Shown piece after piece: positions 49,769-62,000 of a DNA stretch of 64,000 nucleotides (within the stretch, counting starts at the first letter, position 1; every line of letters begins with the position of its first letter). The translations under genes were made by a program, and so were the position numbers. The notes under the pieces were generated by a model, which was given only the letters and a program-made list of their open reading frames with translations, was not told where the DNA came from and did not search any database. Source of the stretch: Citrus sinensis (lineage: Eukaryota; Streptophyta; Magnoliopsida; Sapindales; Rutaceae); contig NC_068557.1 in the NCBI RefSeq assembly GCF_022201045.2, positions 27,939,501 through 28,003,500 on the forward strand, read 5' to 3'.

Positions 49769-50671
49769 ATGAAAGCAGCAGCAACAAGCGGAGGAGGTAG
49801 AAGCGAGGGTGAAAAAGAGAAGACGAAGTTGAGAGAGAGACAGAGGAGGGCCATCACTACAAAGATCTTTCATGGGCTCAGAAAATGGGGAGGCTATCAT
49901 CTTTCTCCAAGAGCTGATATCAATGAAGTTCTGCGTCAGCTCGCCCAGGAAGCTGGTTGGGTCGTCGAGCCCGATGGCACCACTTACCGTGCCAGACTCG
50001 TAAGTGATCACCTCTCTTTTCTCCCTTTCTTTCTCTTTAGTCTTTCCAAATTCCAAATAAATAATATTCGTTCTTTCTTTTAGTTTATTGATTCATTGGC
50101 TGGTCTTGGTCGCTTTGAAAATAAAATAGAAAGTTGTTTCCTTTCATGGGTTTCTGCACTAAAGATTCAATCTTTTACATCCCCTTTTTTTCATTTTTTT
50201 CCTTTTCTTTTTTGTAAATGTGTGAAGCCTATGAATCAATGCCATGTTTGTGGCAGCGCAACGCCTACTACAGGTAGCAGCGTCGTTATTGGTGGTGGTG
50301 GTGGAAGTGGAGGAGATAGCTCAACCACGGCTTCCCCACGCCACGCGTCGCTCGGAGGTGAACCCATCCCCAATGCCAGCACCAACTCTAGCAACTTTGC
50401 TGCCGGTGGATTCTCCACGTCACCTTACTATTCAACTGACACTCCACTCGCGCTCTACATTTACGGCAATGCACTTACTCGTGGCCCCCACTCCAGCACC
50501 ACCAGTTCGATCGCTACCACCACAATCACCTCTTCCGCCGTCCACGGTGGTGATCCGGCAGCTGTGACGCTAGCAATGCAGCATCAACAGCAGCAGTTTT
50601 ACAACTTGCTGGAGGCGAAGGCGTCTAATCAGAACACACCTGTCAGCTCACCTCTGCGTCGTCTTTCTTAG
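49769..50671 (+). CDS. Short BES1/BZR1-domain protein (BZR_N only)
   Basis: Probable nuclear E-box/BZR-type DNA-binding protein. Exons are 49769-49999 and 50228-50671, giving 224 aa; the junction [14 protein letters not shown] is in phase with donor GTAAGT and acceptor GTGTGAAG. The BZR1 N-terminal basic helix-loop-helix-like domain is at about 14-74 ([20 protein letters not shown], then [27 protein letters not shown]). After it come CHVC, a Gly run, a Ser/Thr-rich region and a Gln-rich end ([16 protein letters not shown]). The domain wording is nearer to that in front of BAM7/BAM8 beta-amylases than to BZR1 itself, but the gene stops at TAG 50669-50671 and no amylase exons follow before the convergent DRT111 gene. 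I see no LxLxL repression motif. An alternative is a plant BZR clade lacking amylase. Confidence 0.82.
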
Positions 50672-51530
50672 TTTTATTGTCTCATCATTAGAATATATCA
50701 GAAAACTACATAAATATACTAATTTGTTTTTATTTTAATTTATTATAAAAGAACAAGCCGAAGAATAGGTGCATAAAATGGGAGGATTTATTGCCAAGTT
50801 ATGAAAATTCAATAGGTTCAAAAAATGATGTGATGAACCATTTTTGTATGGTGTGTCTTAATAGTAAGTGGATGATCAATTTCTCGTATATGCTATATCA
50901 AAATACTTTTATTTTTATTTTATAATTACAATCTGTCAATTTGATGCCATCATTTTTCTCATTATGCTCTTTTGCTATTAGCTTATCCCTAGTAACAACA
51001 AACAAATTTACCTTCAAAATTTTTAGCTAAAGATGTGAAATAAAGTCCAACCCTACAATTTTTCACTTGAAAATTAAATGATAAATAAGAAAATTTTCCC
51101 TCTCTTCGTTTTGGCCTGTACCTTTCATATCATTATTTAATCATCGTAGAAGGAAATAATTCTAAGAATTGGATTTCAGGGGGGGAAGGGGGGGAGGAAT
51201 AACTTTCCAACAATAATGTGCAAATGTCTAGCATGTAAAATCTAAATGACAGAATAAAACAAAGAATAGATTACGAGCAGACAAAAAATGGCCTGGATGT
51301 TCATATGAATGTAACAATAATCCCATCATGCAACAACAGGGTTAATTGTTATTGTTACAAGCACAATTTGAGCCAACTGCCCAAAGAAGAAAACAGCTAC
51401 TCCAGGTTTGAATGCCTACTTACAACAGTGCTAAAAGAACTCTCAAAATGTTAAAATGAGAAACCAAACCTTATTCCTTTCTAAATTTCCTCGAAACTTC
51501 ACTACCTCGAGTTTAGAAGTTTCGTCCTCA
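50672..51530. other. Convergent 3' regions of the BZR protein and DRT111
   Basis: About 860 bases between two stop codons, AT-rich, holding both 3' untranslated regions. Two neighbouring G runs (about 51179-51194) are the only feature noted. Confidence 0.6.
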
Positions 51531-54088
51531 TCACGTGAAACCAGGAATCTCTCCTGGCAGCGGTGCCAACTCATTTTTACTAAACCTCTCCTCATCATAA
51601 AATGTAGCACGGACAACCCTACCCCCAAAGAACCGACCATCTAAGTCAATGAGCGCTTTTGTTGTTTGCTCTGACCTCTCAAACTGCACAAAGATTCTGA
51701 CAGCTTCATCAACAGGGAAATTTGGCTCCGTAATCTCAAATATGAGAACCCGCGTGACTGTTCCATATTTGGCACACTCAGATCCAACCTCATCTTCTAG
51801 TTCATCGTCTACCTCACCAGGACCAACCTATACGAAGAGAGCATGATGGTCAGATTTCATCTCCATTTCACCCAACAAGGTATGAAAATCACAGATGTGA
51901 AAGATGATGACAATAAATAAAGTTCATGTAAATATTATTGATTTGACAGTCAGATCCAACCTCATCTTCTAGCTCATACAAGTTCAAATGGATTTCAGCA
52001 TAGAGGGTACTATAACTAAGAGATCAGCAAGAATATGGAAGTCAGCCATATATCTGTCATACAGGAAGGCAGCTCCAATTTTTTCAGGATTAAACATATA
52101 TCCACAAAAAAGTAGGCTTACATCAATAAGACAATCAGTCCATAAACCAACAACCCTTGTTTAGTTAAAGAAGACGAACTACAAAGAAAATTGTAAAAAA
52201 AAATCTACCAAAACCTGAGTCCAATCTTCCATCGTACTTATCTTTATGGAAAAGCAAATTTTCCAAGGATGCACTTGCCAATACACAAGTGAAAATTAGC
52301 AACTACAAGCATTGACTCTCAGGAGTGTAATTTAGCTGTGTAGAAAAGAATAACAAAATGCAGCTATTTCAGTTCAATTTTCTCAATATTTAAATGTACT
52401 AGATGTCGCCTTTTCCTTTTTATTACCATTATCCTGAACAAACTGGAACAAAATATTGGTAAATGTCCTGCATGTGGTGAGTAATTTCTGAATATTCTCC
52501 CTTCCTCAACCCATTTCCTTGTTCCTTTTGGTGTTCAAGGAACAAACCTACTTGACCACCAACTGTAAACCCAGTCAACATTCTTGATAATTCAGAGGGC
52601 AACTACTAACCCAAAACACAAACTACAAACATCCAATACCTCTCCATTATCAATGTTAAGGCTATGGAAATAAGTTACATCTATGGAAATATTTTTATAC
52701 CAAGAACTACTTCCCACCAAATACAAGATACTGCCAGATTCTGAAGAGTAAGATACAATTCAGTCTCTCACCAAAAATATTACACTGAAATTTAGTAATG
52801 GTGAAGTGTGGGACACTACAACCTTCCCCAGATAAATAAACAAGAAAGTGAATATTGCAGAGTAGAAGACAATTGTTTCCCATGAGAAAATTCAAAATGT
52901 TAGTCCGGCAAATAGCAATGATTTCATAGCAAAGGTCATACTTATTAACGGTTAATTCTACATTGAAATAATAACCTTGCAACCAATGATGTTATTTATG
53001 TTCTGAAGAAAGAATATAAACCTTAGTATAAACAATGAAAGACCCTACAAGAGAAAGCAATAGCCTCGACACTGTATAACAAGCAATCACACAAATCTTG
53101 CTCAATCCTCAAGAACATCATCATGAACCCTGAATCAACAACACTGGTTTATTGCATCTTAGCTGTCATCGTGCTAGCAGTTTGCAAATGCAATTATACA
53201 ATGACAAACAATATTCACATCAGTTTGCATAATCCATACCATGTTCCGAAGCAGCAAAACTCGAGTAGGAGGTCCATTGAAGTTAACACTCTTAACCTTC
53301 TTCTCTGATTTGTTCTCGCTAGCATTCACAATCACACCAGCTCTCCTATCCGTCTTCCTGGCCATCAACGGCGTAGTGATCCCCTGCTCTTGTCTCCCAA
53401 GCCCTTGCCCTTCCTTCCAGCCCATTTTCGCCATCATCCTCTGAGCAGCAGTCATCTGGCCACCCGCACCAAGTCCCAGCCCACTAGTCTCCGACTTCCC
53501 TATAGTAAACCCTCCTCCCCCTCCTCCTGATTCAACATTTACGGGAGGAGGCGATGGCGACCTCGGTGGCACTCCCCCACTGCTCATCGCCGCGCGTCTC
53601 TTCCACGCCTCCTCCCCAGACATATTTAGCCTCGAAGCTGAAGCATTTTCTCTCTCTTCTCTCTCTCTCCTCTCCCTTTCCTCTCCCTCTTGCCTTCTTC
53701 TCTCCAGTTCTCTCCTAATTTCAGCATCCACCGCTTTCTTCTTCTTCTCTCTCCTGTAATCTTCGTAATCGTTCGGTCTAGCGGGGTCGTACTCCTCGAT
53801 TACGGTCGAAGTGACGCCGACCAATGCCGGTTGCGGCAGCGCTGCCGCGTCGTCCGGGGAAGGTGCGATTGCCGGTGAGGAATGGGGTCTAGTCGGGAGA
53901 GAATTTTGGGTGGTTTTGGGTTTGGATTGGGGCTTGAGGATGGTTTGTGGTGGCGCGAAAATTGACGAGGGTTTTCGGAGAGTCGGCGGGGCCATCTTGG
54001 CACTGCTTGACCAGACGGTGGTGGTCGTGTTGGTGGGTTTGTCCTCATCGGAGGGTGGAGGTAGGTCTCCGTACAGCCCGCCTAGCAT
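51531..54088 (-). CDS. DRT111: SPF45-like splicing factor DRT111/SFPS
   Basis: Nuclear RNA-binding protein associated with spliceosome/U2AF function; in Arabidopsis linked to light and ABA-dependent splicing and first found as a DNA-damage tolerance factor. Exon 1 runs 54088-53240 (283 codons) and exon 2 runs 51827-51531, giving 381 aa (about 387 in Arabidopsis). Order: N-terminal MLGGLYGDLPPPSDED, Pro-rich linker, charged coiled-coil-like stretch at about 112-150 (REKKKKAVDAEIRRELERRR), PPRSPSPPP, Gly run 188-193, G-patch at about 214-258 (MMAKMGWKEGQGLGRQEQG), and a C-terminal RRM/UHM from about 275 (TRVLLLRNMV, then RIFVQFER and DGRFFGGRVV, which carries the UHM R-x-F), ending LAPLPGEIPGFT. 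The intron interrupts the RRM right after its first beta strand. It is divergent from the 54818 gene with about 730 bases between start codons. Confidence 0.95.
51950..51977. repeat. Copy of a DRT111 exon 2 fragment inside the DRT111 intron
   Basis: 28 bases starting TCAGATCCAACCTCATCTTC at 51950 repeat 51778-51805 of coding exon 2 with one mismatch, in the same orientation, 172 bp apart. The copied piece encodes part of the acidic DELEDEVGSE segment of the RRM. Confidence 0.85.
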
Positions 54089-54817
54089 TTCGCAACGTGG
54101 CTTTTGATGGCTAAATCCCGGGGAATTTGAATTCCGAAATTGGATTTTGGGGAATTAAAAGGCTGATTTTGTTTTGTTGTTTGGGTTGTCGGATGAGATT
54201 CGAGCTGAGGTAGAAGAAGACACTACCTACGAAGAAGAAGAGACGAACAGAGAAGAAGGGACTGGCGAAAACAAACAAATACTGTAAATTTTTCAGTAAA
54301 TAAAATTGCCAATTACTCCGTTAGTAGCCAAATTTAAATATAATTAAAAATAGTGGAGATTATATCAAATTATTTTTTTATGTTAAAAAGTTTAAGATAG
54401 TTATATACTTATATATATGTAAACGTTCCTTTACTTTCTTTTGAAATATTAATGTCAAATAAATTTTTATTATTTCATTGCTAAATAACCTGCTTTTCAA
54501 TTTAATTACCGACATACTGACATATACTCAAATTTTTAAAAATTCATTTTTTTTTTCACAAAACAATTTACACACCCATTTTCTTTTATCCCCAAAATCA
54601 ATTTACAAGCGTCTCTTTAAAAGAAAAGAATCACTGTACCATTAAAACCCTAGCCCACTAAGCTCTGCGAGACTGAGAGCCCCATTTACTTTGCTGGTTG
54701 CACCATTTTCTAAAGAAGTCGAGCACCCGAACAAAACCCGGTTTAAAAAAAAAAAGAAAAAGAAAATTCCCAAAACACTCTCAATTTCACTCTAATTTCT
54801 TCTATCTTCAGTCCACT
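54089..54817. other. Divergent promoter region between DRT111 and the 54818 gene
   Basis: Contains the DRT111 leader (to about 54280), AT-rich sequence and the leader of the plus-strand gene (from about 54640, with AAACCCTAGCCC at 54645-54656, a telobox-like motif often seen in promoters of plant ribosomal and other growth genes). No further gene was seen. Confidence 0.55.
54645..54656 (+). promoter_or_regulatory. Telobox-like motif AAACCCTAGCCC
   Basis: AAACCCTA is the core plant telobox. It lies about 170 bases upstream of the start at 54818. In plants such boxes are enriched in genes for translation components, which would fit an organelle ribosome-related role for the downstream gene; this link is inference. 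Confidence 0.5.
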
Positions 54818-55540
54818 ATGTTCAGAATCACAAAATCAAAACCATTGGAGTACCTGAGTCATCAATTCCTCCAAAAATGCTCTGCCAGCGGAACCCCAAA
54901 AGGGAAAGCAAAGATGAAAGCGGGGCAGCAACTGAAACGCTCAAAAATCACCACAAAGAAGGGCTCATCACCGGCCAAAGGAGCAAAAGCGCACGCCCCA
55001 GATGAAAAGCAGCGCTTGTACGACCAATGCTTGAACGCGCCAACCCCTGTAAGATTCTTAACTCCTAAAGATAAAAAACGTGAAATTGAGAGAGAAAAAT
55101 TAGGGCTAATCAGCAAAGATAGACAGAGAGAGATTGACATTTTGAAAAAGGGAGGAAAACAGGCGATGGGTATTAGTGATGAACCTATGATAATGGGAAC
55201 CCCTGGGATGGACTTGATTTCCCTTGGATTAGTTGATGCTGATAAGATTCCTAAGTATGAGTTGACTGCTGAAGATGGAAAGAGGCTTGCAAAGGAGTGT
55301 AGTAGGGTTTTGATGAGGAGACATAGGGCCAGACAGGCGGCTGAATCCACCCTTTTGAGGTTGAAGAAGGAGGCTATTGAGGCGTTGCCGGAGGATTTGA
55401 AGAAGGCCGCTTTGGTGCCGGATTTGACTCCTTTCCCTGTTAATAGGTTTATGGCAACTCTTACACCACCTATTGAAGGATATATGGAGAAGGTGAGGGA
55501 GGCTACAAGGAGGAGCTCTGGGAATGAGAAGATGAGATGA
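54818..55540 (+). CDS. Conserved plant protein, probably mitochondrial; function unknown
   Basis: A single coding exon of 240 aa beginning MFRITKSKPLEYLSHQFLQKC. The N-terminus lacks acidic residues except one Glu and can form a basic amphipathic helix, like a mitochondrial presequence. Next is a Lys-rich low-complexity stretch (about 25-65), then a conserved-looking block YDQCLNAPTPVRFLTPKDKK followed by a charged helix EIEREKLGLISKDRQREIDI, a short apolar segment (MGTPGMDLISLGLVD), a second basic helix (RLAKECSRVLMRRHRARQAA) and a C-terminal TPFPVNRFMATLTPPIEGYM. I recognise it as a widespread plant protein without a named domain. Size, basic character and organisation would suit a mitochondrial ribosomal protein (mL40-like is one possibility), but I cannot confirm that. 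The start was chosen as the first ATG; the open frame extends upstream without one. Confidence 0.8.
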   Translation: MFRITKSKPLEYLSHQFLQKCSASGTPKGKAKMKAGQQLKRSKITTKKGSSPAKGAKAHAPDEKQRLYDQCLNAPTPVRFLTPKDKKREIEREKLGLISKDRQREIDILKKGGKQAMGISDEPMIMGTPGMDLISLGLVDADKIPKYELTAEDGKRLAKECSRVLMRRHRARQAAESTLLRLKKEAIEALPEDLKKAALVPDLTPFPVNRFMATLTPPIEGYMEKVREATRRSSGNEKMR

Positions 55541-58500
55541 TTGAAGGTAAGGTGTTGTCTATGTGTTAGTTTTGAGGTGGGAATTTGATGTTTGTTCAGC
55601 GATTGTTGATATTGGATTCAGTAATATCGTTAATAGGTTTATGGCAAAATCAACCCTTGATTTTGCTGAATGCAATATGCTTGGAACTTATATGCTCATT
55701 TGTTAGTCATTCTTTGAAACTAAAAAATTAAAACCAAAAGATGTATGATAAATATCCAGCTAAAATGAGTTATGTAGTAAACACTACCCATGGTGACATG
55801 TTGTATTGTTTTTTCAATCAACTGTTAAAAGTTCTTTTTTTCCCCTCCTACCTGCTTTACAAGTTTCATTGTAAATACTGATTGTTATAGGAAAGCATAG
55901 TTTTTTTTTTTGGGTTTTGTATGTTTTTACCCCTCTATTGAGGCACGCACTATGTTTCAAATTTATTTCTAGGGTCTTTTTACAGTGCGATTGTGAGTTT
56001 AGAGGCAATCAACAGATAAACTTTATTCTTTGCAGTGTTCCGGCAAAAATAAAGGAACATACCCTTGTTATTTATTAATTGCAATTACTTCTTCTTTTTT
56101 TTTTAAATTCATGTTCAGTAGACCTAAGACCATTAAAGATAGTTGGACTTGACTATTATAGGAATGTCATGTTGATTTATAGTAGCTAAACATGTGAGCC
56201 TTGTCATCAGTTGGGAACATTTTGTTGGATTCTAGAATTCTCTCTGGTTCATGGCATGTTGATTATGTCTTGCATCGATCATAACTTAAACCTTTATTAA
56301 AGTCATAAATATTCTTTTGAAACTCCAATCAAATTTAAAACCTATATTCCCTACACATCTAAACTCTGAAATTCCTAATTTTCAGAACTTATAGCATCAT
56401 GTTTTTTTTATGTAATTTAAATTTGTATATTCATAATAACCTTGTTGTTTGGACAAAGACGTGATTTTTGAGTTGTATATTTATGTTTTGCTTTAGTTTT
56501 TTTCCATTAACATCCAACACTGGCCCTAGACTTATTTGAAATTTTTAACTCTTGCCTTCTTTAGCACCTGTCATGCTAATATAGGATATTATTAGAACTG
56601 TAGAAAGCCCATCCCTATTGGAAAAATGAGATGACTAAATTGTAGCAAGTCATGTATGATTAATGGCAGATGTTTAAACAGCACTAGTGATCTTGCAGAC
56701 TTTTTATTAGATAAGGGTACGGCCCTAAATTTTTATTTTTTTTAACTTTTTTTATAGGAAACAGAAAGGTACAGCCTTTGATGATTTAAGTTTCATGGTA
56801 AAGTAGTTTCCCTGTATCTTTTTGCGCTCTTTTTTCCAAAGGTCTTTTGTAGTCCTTACTAATTAGTTCTTACAATACTTATCTGCATGAAGCAAAAAGT
56901 ACTTCAAAATTTGAAGAACATTAAAGCTTAACTACTAAACTGCTCTGTGGTTGAAATGTAATTTCTTTTGGTGCAGGGAAAGCTATGGCTGGAAAGCTAG
57001 ATTACTCAAATTGCTGGATGAATGTTATCACTTGTGGTTGAAATGCTTTCTTTCATCGCCTCAAGATTTTTTTCTAGCACCAATGAAAATGCAACGATAG
57101 TATTGTTGAAATCAGAAACACTAGCTTCCTTTCCCTTTTTGGTGTGGGTTAGTTTTTGTTATCCGACCTGTTTTACACTTTTTGGCATTGACAATTGCTA
57201 ACCTTCGATTGTTATGTAGAAATTGCAGCGGTAATAAAATTTGGTCATGCATATCTGACTCCACATTTGGCTGGATGTCTGCTCAGAAGCATTGAGAGTT
57301 CTCCGCACTCTATAATGGAGGGCTCTCCTGCACTGTGCTCTCCTATGAATTCCTATTAAATAAAATTTTCTTATTTTTTGGCCTTATTTAGTATTGAGCT
57401 GTTGGGACTTTAAAGCTGCAGCTGTTGTGAAAAGAAAATTATAACTATGAAACAAAACTTAATAATGTATAGTAAACATGATTTTTAAATTACAGTTTAA
57501 CAAAAATAACAAAGATATTATAATTTTTTATCATAAAAGTAATTGATCAAAATAATTTAATTTTTAAGTTACAGCAGTTAGTGTATATTAAATATTTTAA
57601 TATTATAATTTTTAAGTTATGCTTATCTAATGTCAACATCAAATAGGATCTTTGATTAATTATTTTTAAAAGCGACTTAAAAGTTAGCTTTTAATTTATT
57701 ACTTGAATATTTTATTTTAAAAAATGCATATTTGAAGGAGGAATATCGCAAATAAGTACATTGAATAATGCGATTCTCTCAAATTTTCTCTTTAGATTTT
57801 AGGATTGATCTCCCATTCCTGCTCTTTCAAAGTACTCTTGGTTATTTTAGATTTTAGAATCAGAGAGCCATCAATTGAAATGCAAGCATTGTTTCTCAAC
57901 AACATTATAATCATTAGTATAAATGAAATAATTTTCTTCTTGTTCGCACTCTTAAGATCCGATTTAATATTAGTATAAATGAAATAATTTTCTTCTTGTT
58001 CGCACTCTTAAGATCCGATTTAATATTTAGATATTATAATTGTTAAGGTATAATTACTGTAGACAGAACAACTAAAACGAAAATTAATAATGTATAATAA
58101 ATAACATATTTAAATAATAATTTTAATAAAAAAGTTAAAATATTGTAAATTTTTCTTACTTTCCAAGCCGTAATAAATGTTAGTAAATATTTTAATGTTG
58201 TATCTTAAAAATTACTGCTGCAATCTAACCTTAATATTAAATAGATCTAAATTTTGTTGAATTATTATTTACTTTAGCTGAAACGCTAAATATTCATTTC
58301 GTCACATCGATAATTTTCCGACTCATACAGTAAATCTCATACGAGTTCTTCTCACGACTAGATTCAGTTTACATAAATGAGAATCTGAAAAATCTAGTAA
58401 CATTATTTATTTGAGAAAATTGCCTCCACGAAAGAAAGAAGTTGATCCTCACATGATTCCTACCTAAATCTACAACATTTTATTCAATTAACGCTACTAA

Positions 58501-59019
58501 AGGTCGGTCATTAACTAACAAATATGTTTGAAATCACACGGACCAGGTTCATATAACAAAAAATTCAAGACGTCTAGGTGAAATTAGACGTTTGAGATAA
58601 TCCGCCGGTGTAAGGCAACACTGTGAAAACACAAGCAACAAAAATATTTAAAAACGGGAAAAAAATTCATCAATTTCATATGATTTAAAATGATACATTT
58701 TACATTCCATCATAAAAAAAAACTGTGCACCAACTTTTTAACTGTTAACTCTCAAAATTTCCAGTAAGAATGTGTATTTTTATCTTTTCTTTAAGCTTGT
58801 TAAAGTAAGAGACCAAAATCCTTCTCAAAAAAAAAAAAAAAGAGACCAAAATCAAAACCATAAAAACTTGACGGATTAATCACTGAAGGTTCAATGCCAA
58901 GAAACCTGCAAATGCCACAAAAAAAAAAAAAGTGAAGACAAAGGAAATTCCTGTTAGCACTCATGCAATAAAAACCAACTCACAATGGAATAAAGGACTT
59001 ACATCTATCACTCACACCA
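55541..59019. other. 3' region of the 54818 gene and intergenic DNA
   Basis: A donor-like GAAG|GTAAGG at 55548 and an acceptor GTGCAG|GGAAAGC at about 56976 suggest a 1.4 kb intron in the 3' untranslated region. A 56 bp tandem duplication lies at 57916-58027 and a weak MITE candidate at 57382-57646. The right end carries the PheRS beta 3' untranslated region (from 59019 leftwards). No other gene was supported. Confidence 0.5.
57916..58027. repeat. Perfect tandem duplication of a 56 bp unit
   Basis: The unit starting AGTATAAATGAAATAATTTT and ending GATCCGATTTAATATT occurs at 57916-57971 and again at 57972-58027 with no mismatch seen, implying a recent event (or an assembly artefact). Confidence 0.92.
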
Positions 59020-62000
59020 TCACAAAAAATTCTCAATGTCAATTTCCATGAAGGAGCATGGATCAGAAATGTCGAAATTGTTCAAAACCTGAAAGACCAT
59101 ATTAAACAAACAAAAATAAGTTGATAGCTAACCAAAATCCTGAATTCAAATGGAATGAGTCCCACTTCCATTAGCAACAAATTAGAATTTGGGGGAAAAA
59201 GGCAAAAAAATGATCCAATCAAATTAGTACAGCGACAGCTGAATTTGGGAGTATATAACCAGCATCCAATCACAGATCAGCAAAAATAAAATAATCAGTA
59301 TCAATATAACATGAAAATCGGCACATAGAAGACTGTAGTAAAAGTGATCATAGATATGAATTAATTATTATACAGCAAGATTAATCCACATATGATATAT
59401 TTTTGAGGGATTGTTCGAAAGATGACATTACCTCAGGGTGCACAATCCCAAAAGTGCCAACATGCTTCCCCTTGTGAGTAATGCTGGCTTGTCTACCCGG
59501 AAGAAACTCAGGCTCCTTCATCAATACAGCAAGTACATCAATATCAGAAACAGGTCAAAGGATTGCACAAAGAAATGGCAGCATAAAAAAATACACTTAC
59601 ATCTGAACGTTGTATGTAGTACCCTGTATCATCACCAACTGGAACAAAAGGTGTCCCTATGACCTCCATTATTCTGTCCACTAGGCAATGAATCAGCTGC
59701 AGATAATTATAATAAAGATGTCCAATCATTTTATTAGCTAATGATAAAATATTCCATAGACATGCTGATCATTTTAGGCAAGAAAGCATCACTAAAAACT
59801 AATAGTGTTATAATACTTTCGATTAATAAATAGAATAACAACATTAAAGATCTACAATAGAAGAATTAACCTTTATGCATTACCATAGTTTTAAGACAAT
59901 TAACAATTATTTAACTCACACGTAAAGTTTTTAGTGAGCACAGTGAGGTATATTACCTCAAACCCAGAATTGGCACCACAGTAAAGGGCTGCTAGTCGGC
60001 GACGGCATGATGCACCAACATCCTTCTTCTCATCCAACAGTACTACATCACCCACTTCATAAATCTAGAACAAAAATATAAATATCAGGAAAAAATTCCT
60101 CTAGCAAAACCATGAATTGAAACCCGGGTATCATGACAGAGACACACAAACATATGTATGCATTAATGCATCAGAAAAGATATCTTTGCATGTTTGAGTA
60201 TAAGAAAGCAAAGGAAGAGATTTGTACGACCTATGCATCCCCTTTTAGCAACAAAATTTCCCCGGTGTATCAATCCAGCTTTTGTTTAATTCAAATTGCA
60301 ACAATAAAAGTTCCATCACACAATAAAAGCTAGCAAACGTATCTTACTCCATCTAACGAGCAGAAATCACATCGACACTCAACATGACAGATTGCCACGA
60401 GAAAAATGCCAAAGTTACCTTTATTGGCTTTGGATGGTCTTTGTTGTGTCCAATGGTTTTCAATATACCAGGCATCAAGGTCGTTCTAACAACCTGTGAC
60501 AACAGATGAAGCAATAAGTACAAAGAACAAATAAGTTAATACCACCTACAAAGAGACAAAGAAAAACTAGTTCATGACATTCTTCAAGAGAAGCACATCA
60601 GAAAGGATAATCTAAACAGGTATGGGGTTTTGAGATTGGGAGCTATAGCTGATTTTAGCCTTGTATAGTGGCGATTGGATACTTTTGTATATCACAAACA
60701 GTCTTAGCCTTTTGTTTTCTTAGCGGACAGCAGGTCCACTCTCTGTTTTAAATCTTTATAATTAATACATACTGAGTTTCTTATCAGAAAAAGAAAGGAA
60801 AATCCAAAAGGAATAGGAGAAAGACAAATGAGTACAATAAATTAAACATGCAGAAAATAGACTACTGGTTTCTAATACACAACAAGACTATTTCAACTCT
60901 AGCAGTTTAAGTGACCATAAACCTTTTTCATTTTTCAATGAATTCGCTTAACTTTGAATGTCCCACACAACTGTGAAAGTTCCACGATATTTCAAAACAG
61001 AGCTCAGATGACAAATTTTTATATTTTTGACAACAGCAAGTGCATATGAGTGTTTGTGTGCACGTGCACATGTACATATGAACAGAGCACAGCATAATAT
61101 AAAAACCTCAAAATCAGATGTACGAGGATTTCCAACGACAGCAGTTGATTCGTCAGTTTGACGATTAAGCATGGTTGAAATCTCTTTGCTAGAGCATAAA
61201 ATCCATGTCAAGACCTCCGTGAATCCATTCATTGCAATCTGAAAGGAAATACCATGGAAATTATGCAATGAAGAAAAAAATAAAAGTATCAAGAAGGTGC
61301 AGCCTTTTTATTAACTGAAGCACTCTCATTTCTGTACCTCCAACCTCATAAGGTCACTAAACTCGTTTAAGGCCAATGGTTTCACAGATGCAGGCTTTCT
61401 CTTAGGAATGTTGTTGTACCCATAAGCAATTGCAACATCCTAAAAAGGAAAATATGCCTTTAGATATACCAACTAGCTCAGAGAACTTCGGAGATGCATT
61501 GAATAGCTGTGTCTATCAGTATCAATACCTCCATAACATCACATGGGTGCAGAACATCACTTCTCGTTGGAGGAACAAGTACATTTATATTCCATTGATT
61601 ATTACCTGATGCAGATCGCTCTGCATGCAATTGCATTCTGTTCAATAAACTAGTAACCTGAGGGATAGGAAAAGATGATATCATTTCTGCAGGATGTATT
61701 ACGTTCAAAATTACTTGAATGGAGCAGAAACAAAGAGGAATGTTTAATACTTCATGGAACAATAAAATGGAAAGGAATGATGAAAACGGGAATACAAATT
61801 ACCTCTTCTGCCTCCAAAGAGACTCCAATTGTATGATTAATATATGACAAAGAAACTTCCATATTGTAGGCTGACAGATCAGGATAAACATATGACCTCC
61901 CATCAGCATAAACCACTTCAACTGGTTCCACTTGGTATTTTCTCTTGCAATACTCAGAAAAAATTGTTACCTAAGAGACAGGAAAATTAATCTGCCATCA

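Noticed and set aside
54862-55350. 162-codon minus-strand frame within the 54818 gene
   Set aside because: Antisense shadow of a long single coding exon; no homologous protein wording.
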